Under the pieces are notes generated by a model. That model was not told where the DNA came from, searched no databases, and saw only the letters and a program-made list of their open reading frames with translations. From positions 1-20,959 of the forward strand of contig CAYPQK010000056.1 of the NCBI GenBank assembly GCA_964412895.1: a DNA stretch of 20,959 bases, in the 5' to 3' direction. The position numbers were made by a program, and so were the translations under genes. The stretch's first letter is position 1, and each line of letters starts with the position of its first letter. Positions 9,112-15,399 of this stretch are shown here, in pieces. The stretch comes from CALMRE01 sp964412895 (GTDB taxonomy: Bacteria; UBP6; UBA1177; JAKLFG01).

Positions 9112-10017
9112 ATGAAACTGACGAAGAACACCCGCATCGCGGTCATGATGGGCGGCCTGTCGGACGAGCGCGAGATCAGCCTGCAGTCGGGCGGACTCAT
9201 CGCCGATGCGCTTGTGAAAGGCGGCTACACCGCCGTGACGAAGGTCGACATGGGCCGCGACATAGACACCGTCCTGCGCACGCTCAAACCCACTGTGGTT
9301 TTCAACGCGTTGCACGGCACCTGGGGCGAGGACGGCCGGATACAGGGACTGCTCGACATACTCGGCATCCCCTACACCGGGTCGGGGGTCGCCGCGTCGG
9401 CGGTCGGGATGAACAAGATACTGACCAAGATGGTGATGCGGCGGCTCGGGATACCGGCGGCCGACGATATGGTGGTCGAAACGACCGTCGGTATGGCCGC
9501 GCCGATGCCGTACCCCTTCGTGTTCAAGGATCCCGAGAACGGGTCGAGTCACGGGGTGTTCATCGTCCGCGACCCGCTGGAATGGCACGCGGCGCTCACG
9601 CAGGTCGCCGTCGGCAAGCGGATGCTCGTCGAGGAGTATGTCAAGGGGCGCGAGATAACCGTGGCGGTCTTCGGCGATACGGTGCTGGGCGATGTCGAGA
9701 TCGTGCCGGTCAAGGATTTTTACGATTACGAGGCGAAATACTTCGACGAGAAGACCCGCTACATCGCCGACCCCGACTACGATCCGGCGATGCGCGAGGC
9801 GATGCGCCGCGAAGCGCTCGACCTTCACCGGGCGCTCGGCTGCCGCGGCACGACCCGCAGCGACTTCATCGTGACGCCCTCGCGTCACATCATGCTGGAG
9901 ATAAACACCCTGCCCGGGATGACGGGTCACTCGCTTGTTCCCATGGCGGCGGCGCGGCGCGGCATCGACTATCTGGGGCTCATCGAACGGCTGCTTGAGG
10001 AGGCGCTCACGGCATGA
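9112..10017 (+). CDS. ddl: D-alanine--D-alanine ligase
   Basis: ATP-grasp ligase making the D-Ala-D-Ala dipeptide used by MurF. The product is 301 residues, close to E. coli DdlB. Motifs: GGLSDEREISL at 14-24, LHGTWGEDGRIQG at 68-79, IPYTGSGV at 86-93, the ATP-binding lysine in FKDPENGSSHG (about 139), VEEYVKGREI, the omega-loop YDYEAKY at 204-210, and the metal-binding EINTLPGMT at 263-271. Tyrosine in the omega-loop fits D-Ala-D-Ala rather than D-Ala-D-lactate formation. The usual MDK of the motif near residue 100 is MNK here. The start has GAGGGAG at 9097-9103; the 13-base gap after murB is the widest spacing in the mur part of the operon. The stop overlaps ftsQ as ATGA. Confidence 0.96.
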   Translation: MKLTKNTRIAVMMGGLSDEREISLQSGGLIADALVKGGYTAVTKVDMGRDIDTVLRTLKPTVVFNALHGTWGEDGRIQGLLDILGIPYTGSGVAASAVGMNKILTKMVMRRLGIPAADDMVVETTVGMAAPMPYPFVFKDPENGSSHGVFIVRDPLEWHAALTQVAVGKRMLVEEYVKGREITVAVFGDTVLGDVEIVPVKDFYDYEAKYFDEKTRYIADPDYDPAMREAMRREALDLHRALGCRGTTRSDFIVTPSRHIMLEINTLPGMTGHSLVPMAAARRGIDYLGLIERLLEEALTA

Positions 10018-10847
10018 AAAAGGCGCTCTCGATCATCGTCATGACCGGACTCGCGCTCTTCGTCTGGATGACCGCCGGGGTCTTCACCGCCGTTTTCGTG
10101 GGCGCCGAACGCTACACCGCGCAGCTCCGGGCGAGCGATGAGTTTGCCGTGACCCCCGACAAGGTGACGGTCGAGGGGATCGTCCAGCTGACGCGCGACG
10201 AGGTGCTCCTGCTTGCCGGTTTCGACCGCCGCATGAGCTGGTTCGATATCGACGAACACCGCGCCGAGCTCTTCATCCGTTCGAATGGCTGGATAAAGGA
10301 GTGCGAGGTGCAGACGATCTTCCCTGACAGCGTCCGCGTCCGCATAGTCGAATACGAGCCGGTCATCGTGGTCAACAGCCGCGAAACGGGCGGCGAGCGC
10401 GGCGAAGGGCTCTACAGCATCTGGTTCGCCGACCGCGACGGCGTCATTTTCAAGAAGTCTTTTCCGCGCGAGGGACGCGGCGATCTGCCGCTCTTCTTCA
10501 TCGAGAACGAGCCGGGACCGGAGATGCGGACGGCGCTGGTCAAGCAGGCGATAGCGATAGCGTCCGAATGGCGTCGGCATACCGACCTCTGCACTCTGCG
10601 CAGCGTCGGGTACGATATGTTCGACGGCTTCTCGCTCGAATGCGAGTTCCCGAAACACCGCACCGCCCGCATCATGCTGGGCGATACGGGGACGGGCGAG
10701 GATATCATACAGCGCCGCGGCGGTATCTTCCGCGACGCGGCGCTGCGGCTGCGCGGCAAACGGCTTTTCGCTGGCGAGTTCCAGTTCGATGCGCGGCGGG
10801 GGGGCGACGCCCTCATCGCCGGACAGGTGGTTCATTACAAGGATTAG
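10014..10847 (+). CDS. ftsQ: Cell division protein FtsQ/DivIB
   Basis: Single-pass inner-membrane divisome protein whose periplasmic part bridges FtsL/FtsB and later division proteins. The product is 277 residues: a short KK cytoplasmic start, one transmembrane segment at about 5-29, then a POTRA domain at about 46-114 (VTPDKVTVEGI through FPDSVRVRIVEYEP), followed by the FtsQ beta domain containing IWFADRDGVIF. Sequence conservation in this family is low, so the call rests on the POTRA pattern, topology and place between ddl and ftsA. The ATG overlaps the ddl stop by four bases, and GAGGAGG at 9997-10003 provides a strong ribosome site about ten bases upstream, suggesting coupling to ddl. 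Confidence 0.92.
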   Translation: MKKALSIIVMTGLALFVWMTAGVFTAVFVGAERYTAQLRASDEFAVTPDKVTVEGIVQLTRDEVLLLAGFDRRMSWFDIDEHRAELFIRSNGWIKECEVQTIFPDSVRVRIVEYEPVIVVNSRETGGERGEGLYSIWFADRDGVIFKKSFPREGRGDLPLFFIENEPGPEMRTALVKQAIAIASEWRRHTDLCTLRSVGYDMFDGFSLECEFPKHRTARIMLGDTGTGEDIIQRRGGIFRDAALRLRGKRLFAGEFQFDARRGGDALIAGQVVHYKD

Positions 10848-10857
10848 AGGGATAGGG

Positions 10858-12072
10858 ATGTCGAAGAACGAGAATGTCATCACCGCGCTCGATGTGGGAA
10901 CGGGAAAGGTCACCACGCTGGTGGCCACCGTCTCTCCCGACGGCCGCGTGCAGTTCGTGGGCAAAGGGGTCGCGAAGAACCCCGACGGGCTCATCAACGG
11001 GAATGTCGTCAACATGGAGGCGACCACCCGCGCGATAAACGAATCGGTCACCGAGGCCGACAAGATCTGCGATGTGCACATCAAATCGGTCATACTCGGC
11101 CTGTCGGGAGAACACATCAGTTCGCTCAACAGCCACGGGGTGGTCACGGTGCGCGGACGCGAGGTGGCGCAGACCGATATGGACCGCGTCGTGGAACAGG
11201 CGAAGAATGTCAGCCTGCCGGCCGACCGCCGCATCGTCGGGGTCGAGGTGGGCGAATACATCGTCGACGACCAGTCGGGCATCAAGAACCCGCGCGGCAT
11301 GGCGGGGAAACGGCTCGAGGTCAAGACCCATGTCATCACCGCCTCCATCGCGATGATACAGAATCTGGTGAAGAGCGTCACCGACGCCGGCCTGCAGGTC
11401 GACGACATCGTGGTGAGCGCGCTTGCATCGAGCGAGTCGGTGCTGGGCGAAGACGAAAAACAGCTGGGCGTCGCGGTGGTCGATATCGGCGACGGCACTT
11501 CGGATATCGTCATCTACAAACAGGGACGGCTCGCCTACACGGCGGTCGTGCCGATGGGGGGCCGCTACATCACCCGCGACATCTCCATCGCCCTGCGGAT
11601 GCCGCCCGCCGAGGCGGAACGGGTCAAATGCCGGCTCGGGAGCGCCGTGGTCAACTCGGTCAGCCCCGAGGAGGAGATCGAGGTCGCCTGCATCGGCGAC
11701 GGCGAGAAGAAGATCGTCAAGGCGCAGTTCGTAGCGCAGGTCATATCGCCGCGCGTCGAGGAGATCATGGCCAATGTCCGCAAGAAGATAAACGAGGATA
11801 TCAAGGGCAGTTTCATATCGTCGGGCATCGTGCTCACGGGCGGCACGGCCAATCTCCGATACATAAAAGGGCTCGCCGAGGATGTCATCGGTCTGCCGGT
11901 GCGCATCGGCCGGCCGGTCATCACCGACGACAACATGGGGTTCGCCGAACTCCTGCGCGACCCGGCGTTCGCCACGNNNNNNNNNNATCTACGCGCCGGA
12001 CGGACGCTGAAGGAATCGGGCGACGGTCTGTTCGCCCGCATCGGGAAATGGATAGAGAAATTTTTTCAATAG
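10858..12072 (+). CDS. ftsA: Cell division protein FtsA (interrupted by a 10-N assembly gap)
   Basis: Actin-like ATPase that tethers FtsZ filaments to the inner membrane and recruits divisome proteins. I start at the ATG 10858, which follows AGAGGG at 10846-10851; an in-frame opening upstream only overlaps ftsQ. The N-terminus ALDVGTGKV matches the phosphate-1 loop; NPRGMAGKRLEV and THVIT are the FtsA 1C-region context; DIGDGTSD (209-216) is phosphate-2 and LTGGTANL (327-334) the adenosine motif, each with one glycine replaced relative to the common GGGT and GGGA forms. After PAFAT (residue 373) ten Ns follow, then the frame resumes and ends LFARIGKWIEKFFQ, the typical amphipathic membrane-targeting helix. 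That ending shows both sides of the gap belong to one gene, though the true number of missing bases is unknown. Confidence 0.93.
   Translation: MSKNENVITALDVGTGKVTTLVATVSPDGRVQFVGKGVAKNPDGLINGNVVNMEATTRAINESVTEADKICDVHIKSVILGLSGEHISSLNSHGVVTVRGREVAQTDMDRVVEQAKNVSLPADRRIVGVEVGEYIVDDQSGIKNPRGMAGKRLEVKTHVITASIAMIQNLVKSVTDAGLQVDDIVVSALASSESVLGEDEKQLGVAVVDIGDGTSDIVIYKQGRLAYTAVVPMGGRYITRDISIALRMPPAEAERVKCRLGSAVVNSVSPEEEIEVACIGDGEKKIVKAQFVAQVISPRVEEIMANVRKKINEDIKGSFISSGIVLTGGTANLRYIKGLAEDVIGLPVRIGRPVITDDNMGFAELLRDPAFATXXXXLRAGRTLKESGDGLFARIGKWIEKFFQ
11977..11986. other. Assembly gap of ten Ns inside ftsA
   Basis: Ten consecutive Ns, a usual scaffold-gap placeholder rather than a measured length. 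They fall on a codon boundary after the codons for PAFAT. FtsA proteins usually continue TAVGLLLY at this point, so about 19 missing bases (leaving an in-frame TAT just after the gap) would restore the consensus without changing the frame. That length is an inference. Confidence 0.95.
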
Positions 12073-12084
12073 AGGGAGGATGGC

Positions 12085-13545
12085 ATGAATCCGAGAACTG
12101 GGAATCCGCTCGTCAGGATCGGCGTCATGGGGGTCGGCGGCGCCGGCGGCAATGCCGTCAACCGGATGATCGAGGAGCGCGACCGGATGAATGAGTCCGG
12201 CGCGGTGAGTATCTTCAACGACATCGTCATCCTCGCCGCGAACACCGATACGCAGGACCTCGAGAAATCGAAGGCCGAAGGCAAGGTCCAGCTCGGCGCC
12301 AACCGCACCTGCGGCTGGGGCGCGGGGGCCAAGCCGGAGGTGGGGCGCGAGGCGGCCGAAGAGAGCCGCGTGGAGATCGCCAACAACATCGACGGGCTCG
12401 ACATGCTCTTCATCACCGCCGGGATGGGCGGCGGCACCGGCACCGGCGCGTCGCCGGTCATCGCCGAGGTGGCCAAGCAGGCGAGCATCCTGACCGTCGG
12501 CGTGGTGACCACCCCGTTCAAATTCGAGACGCCCAAGAAGATGAAGATCGCGCTTGCGGGGCTTGAAGAACTCCGGGCGCAGGTCGATACGCTGGTGATC
12601 ATCCCGAACGAGAAATTGGTTGCCATCGCCGAAGAGCGGGCGAGCTACATCGACATGTTCCGGCGTTCCGACGAAGTGCTCATCAACGCGGTGCGGTCGC
12701 TCGCGGTCCTCATCGCCAACAAGTCGACCATCAATGTCGATTTCGCCGATGTCCGCACCACGATGGTCGGCATGGGTACCGCGATGATCGGCATCGGCGC
12801 GGCGGCGGGCGAGAACGCGGCGCTCAACGCCGTCAAGGAGGCGCTCAACAACCCGCTCCTGTCCGATGTGTCGATAAAAGGGGCGAAGCGCGCACTCCTG
12901 CATCTGGGCGGCATGAACATGCCGATGAAGGAACTCGAGGCGGCGGGCCGCTACATATCGGAGCAGTTGCACGAGGACGCCGATTTCATCTGGGGTATAT
13001 CGGTAGATGAGACGGCCGAGAAGGTCTATGCGCTGGTCGTCGCCGAGGCATCACAGACCGTCAAACCGCCGCAGTGTCATCAGACCATCGCGACCACCAT
13101 TGCCGTGCCGCGCGCGGCGACCAAGAATTCACAGCAGGTATCGCTTTTCGAACAGGCCCCGGCAAAGACCGAGACGGTGCAGAGCGCCCATACCGAACCG
13201 GCCCCCGTTCCCGTTGCGGCGCCCGCCATGCAGGAGAAGGCCCCCGCGACCAAAGGGGTGCTCCGTGACAAGATGCAGAAGGTGGACTACAATGAAAAAT
13301 TCCTGTTCAACCTGCCCGACGATATGCCGGCCGATCCGAACGATCCGAATGTCCCGGCGGTCATCCGTCAGCAGATGAAACAGCAGAAAGACGCCGAAAC
13401 GGCGGCGCAGACCGCGCCCGAACCGGTCGTCGCGGAAACCGCACCGGCGGAGAAGGTCGAACAGCCCGCCAAGCGGGTCGACGAACGGCAGACGACCCTT
13501 CTGACGGTGAATGCCGCCGTCAAGAACGGCCACAATCAGCAGTGA
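12085..13545 (+). CDS. ftsZ: Cell division GTPase FtsZ, divergent, with extended C-terminus
   Basis: Tubulin-like GTPase forming the Z-ring; 486 residues, longer than the usual 350-400. The GTPase core is clear: VMGVGGAGGNAVNRM (T1), ANTDTQ, the tubulin signature GGGTGTG at 115-121, TTPFKFE, and the T7 loop NVDFADVRTTM with D219 and D222, so hydrolysis is expected. Oddities: about 11 extra residues between the first helix and ANTD (31-49), and a T2 loop reading RTCGWGAGAKPEVG where most FtsZ have LTRGLGAGxxPExG. From about 325 a Pro/Ala/Glu/Gln-rich linker runs to NDPNVPAVIRQQMK (419-432), which resembles the FtsA-binding C-terminal peptide, and then a further 54 residues follow. The start is fixed by AGAGGGAGGA at 12071-12080 because the ATG at 12080 stops after two codons. 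Confidence 0.95.
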   Translation: MNPRTGNPLVRIGVMGVGGAGGNAVNRMIEERDRMNESGAVSIFNDIVILAANTDTQDLEKSKAEGKVQLGANRTCGWGAGAKPEVGREAAEESRVEIANNIDGLDMLFITAGMGGGTGTGASPVIAEVAKQASILTVGVVTTPFKFETPKKMKIALAGLEELRAQVDTLVIIPNEKLVAIAEERASYIDMFRRSDEVLINAVRSLAVLIANKSTINVDFADVRTTMVGMGTAMIGIGAAAGENAALNAVKEALNNPLLSDVSIKGAKRALLHLGGMNMPMKELEAAGRYISEQLHEDADFIWGISVDETAEKVYALVVAEASQTVKPPQCHQTIATTIAVPRAATKNSQQVSLFEQAPAKTETVQSAHTEPAPVPVAAPAMQEKAPATKGVLRDKMQKVDYNEKFLFNLPDDMPADPNDPNVPAVIRQQMKQQKDAETAAQTAPEPVVAETAPAEKVEQPAKRVDERQTTLLTVNAAVKNGHNQQ

Positions 13546-14928
13546 AGCGCGCAGGGGTAGCCTACCTATTCCCTGCGGAACGGCGTGTCGCCCTCTCCAA
13601 TCTTGCCCCGCACTATTTTTTCGGCGCCTTCCGTGAAAGCCACGGACTCGACCTGCTGTTCGACGGCGAGGAGCGGTCGCTTCTCGACCGGAAAAGACCG
13701 AACGAGTTTGCCGTCCTTCTGGTCGGCCTTTCCTATGAGCCGTCGTATCTGACCTTCGTCCGTTATCTCGCGACCCACGGTATTCCGGTGCTGAGGAGCG
13801 ACCGGCCTGCCGGCAAGTTCCCGCTCATCATCGCGGGGGGGTGTCGCGCCGTCGCTCAACCCCCAGCCGCTTCTCGATATCTGCGACGCGGTCCTCTGCG
13901 GCGAGGCGGAGCCGATGCACGACGACCTTACGGCGCTGTTCGACAGCCCCGCCACGGCGCGGGAGATCATCGCCAAACTTCCGTATGCCGCGAAGCCCGG
14001 CAAGAAACCGCATATCATACAGGCGAAGGCCGGAAAATTCGCGGTCCACAGTCATCCGGAGCTGGCGGCCGAGGGGAACGAATTCGGCGGCCGCACGGTG
14101 CTGGAACTCGACCGTGGCTGTGTCGGCAAATGTTATTTCTGCGCGGCGCGGCACCTTTACGGCGAAAGCCGCGAGGCCGACCGCCACTTGATAACACACG
14201 CGGCGGAGGCGGCATTCAAACGGGGCGAGGATATCGCACTCCTCGGTACCGGACTTGAAAGCGTTTCCTACTTCGACGACCTGCTTGACCGCGCGATAGC
14301 GGCGGGATGCACCGTGTCGCTATCGTCGGTCCGCATCGCCGGATTCACGCCGGAGCGTGCTGCGCGGCTCGCGGCGGCCGGGGTGAAAACGGTGACGCTC
14401 GCCCCCGAAAGTATGGTAGCGGCGACCCGCTCCCGCATCGGCAAACCGCTCTCCGACGAACAACTCTTTACCGCCTTTGAACTCGCCAAGGAGCATCACT
14501 TCAGGGTCAAGCTCTACCTCATGGCGGGACTGCCTGATGGCGACAGCGCGGCCGAGGCGCAGGCGCTCATCGCCTTTTTCACCGAACTCAAAAAACGGAA
14601 ACTCACCGTGCCGCTTTCGCTCTCGGTATCGCCCTTCTGTCCCAAACCGGGGACGCCGTTCCGCGATAAGGCGCTCATGCCGAAGAAGGAGTACGAACAC
14701 TTCCGCGCGGCGGTGATGCGCGGTCTGGGCAAACTGATGCCGCAGATGCCGATAGAATGGTTCTCGTGGCGCGAGTCGCTCCTGCAGACGGCGCTCGGAC
14801 GCCTCGGCACCGACGGCGCTCAATTCCTCGCCGCCTACGCCGACACCGGCAACCTCCGCACCGCCGAAAAACGCTCCGGCATCCGACTGGAAGACGCCGC
14901 GCATGAGGTAAAAACTAAAAAAGTTTAG
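13542..14928 (+). CDS. B12-binding-like radical SAM protein, split by a one-base frameshift
   Basis: Two reading frames join into one protein of about 461 residues if a run of seven Gs (13835-13841) is read as six: the first frame ends LIIAGG and the second continues VAPSLNPQPLLDICD, then VLCGEAEP. The N-terminal part (VAYLFPAERRVALSNLAPHY, then LLVGLSYEPSYLTF) resembles the Rossmann-like domain of the TIGR03960-type radical SAM family, which lacks the cobalamin histidine. The catalytic part has RGCVGKCYFCAARHLYG, a CX3CX2C cluster motif with cysteine codons at 14119, 14131 and 14140, then LAPESM, KLYLMAGLPDGDS and SVSPFCPKPGTPF. It starts with GTG overlapping the ftsZ stop (GTGA) and has no clear Shine-Dalgarno, suggesting coupling to ftsZ. 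The substrate is unknown. The frameshift could be an assembly error, slippage or a real mutation. Confidence 0.85.
13835..13841 (+). other. Seven-G run at the frameshift point of the radical SAM gene
   Basis: Reading gcg-ggg-ggt-gtc-gcg-ccg with six Gs restores A-G-G-V-A-P, matching the conserved AGG..FNPEPL-like stretch of the family; with seven Gs the frame changes and soon loses resemblance. Homopolymer length error is the simplest explanation. Confidence 0.85.
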
Positions 14929-14940
14929 CGGGTTAAGATT

Positions 14941-15252
14941 ATGGAAAACTACGAAAAGATCATCAACGAAGTTCTTGAATATTATCATATAAGCAAAATG
15001 GGCGAACTCAGAACAAAGGGGTTCGATGAAATAGTAAAAAACAAGTTCAATATGAGCGATGAAGAGATAACCTTTCTTTGGGATGAATATATTAAAATAT
15101 ACAGCTACGCGGAAGAATGGTGTTTTAAGGGTGCTAAAGAGAAAATTGACAAGGATGTTATAGAAAAAGAAGTCGGGGCGAAATATCCGTTCTTGAAGAA
15201 AACAATTTTAAAACATATTCTTTATAAAGCATGGGTTGCAACCCTCATGTAA
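14941..15252 (+). CDS. Hypothetical protein, AT-rich gene
   Basis: A 103-residue protein I do not recognise. It is charged and apparently largely helical, rich in Lys, Glu, Ile and Tyr, with aromatic-acidic stretches such as FLWDEYIKIYSYAEEW and a C-terminal KHILYKAWVATLM. There is no signal peptide or long membrane segment, so it is probably cytoplasmic. My hand count gives 105 G+C in 312 bases, about 34%, against more than 60% in the genes on both sides; codons such as AGA, TTA and ATA are used freely. It starts 12 bases after the radical SAM stop with only a weak ribosome site (TAAG). Composition suggests recent acquisition or relaxed selection. Its length, intact frame and coherent protein composition argue for a real gene, but nothing more can be assigned. 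Confidence 0.7.
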   Translation: MENYEKIINEVLEYYHISKMGELRTKGFDEIVKNKFNMSDEEITFLWDEYIKIYSYAEEWCFKGAKEKIDKDVIEKEVGAKYPFLKKTILKHILYKAWVATLM

Positions 15253-15315
15253 CTGATTTCGTAAAAGCAAAGACCGTCGCCTGAAATTCCCTGTAAATCC
15301 GTGTGACTATCAAAA

Positions 15316-15369
15316 ATTACTGTCTTTTCCCGGCCGGTTATGATAAAAACCGCCCTGCGACGGTACTAT
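15316..15369 (+). promoter_or_regulatory. Candidate promoter region for the propeller lipoprotein gene
   Basis: The 147-base space 15253-15399 holds no gene. A -10-like TATGAT (15339-15344) has a poor -35 (ATTACT, 15316-15321) 17 bases upstream; a second -10-like TACTAT (15364-15369) has no good -35. A switch from the operon to an independently transcribed gene is likely here, but the exact site is uncertain. Confidence 0.3.
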
Positions 15370-15399
15370 AGAGGCGTGTTTTTTGACATGGAGGCAGAT

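Noticed and set aside
12080..12082. ATG just upstream of the ftsZ start
   Set aside because: It reads ATG GCA TGA, stopping after two codons, and would occupy the Shine-Dalgarno; the true start is 12085.
15331..15355. CGGTT/AACCG hairpin before the lipoprotein gene as a terminator or regulatory stem
   Set aside because: Only five pairs with an eight-base loop and no T-run; too weak to call.
15383..15388. Perfect TTGACA -35 hexamer
   Set aside because: It lies only 11 bases before the chosen ATG and overlaps the ribosome site region, so a matching -10 would fall inside the coding sequence.
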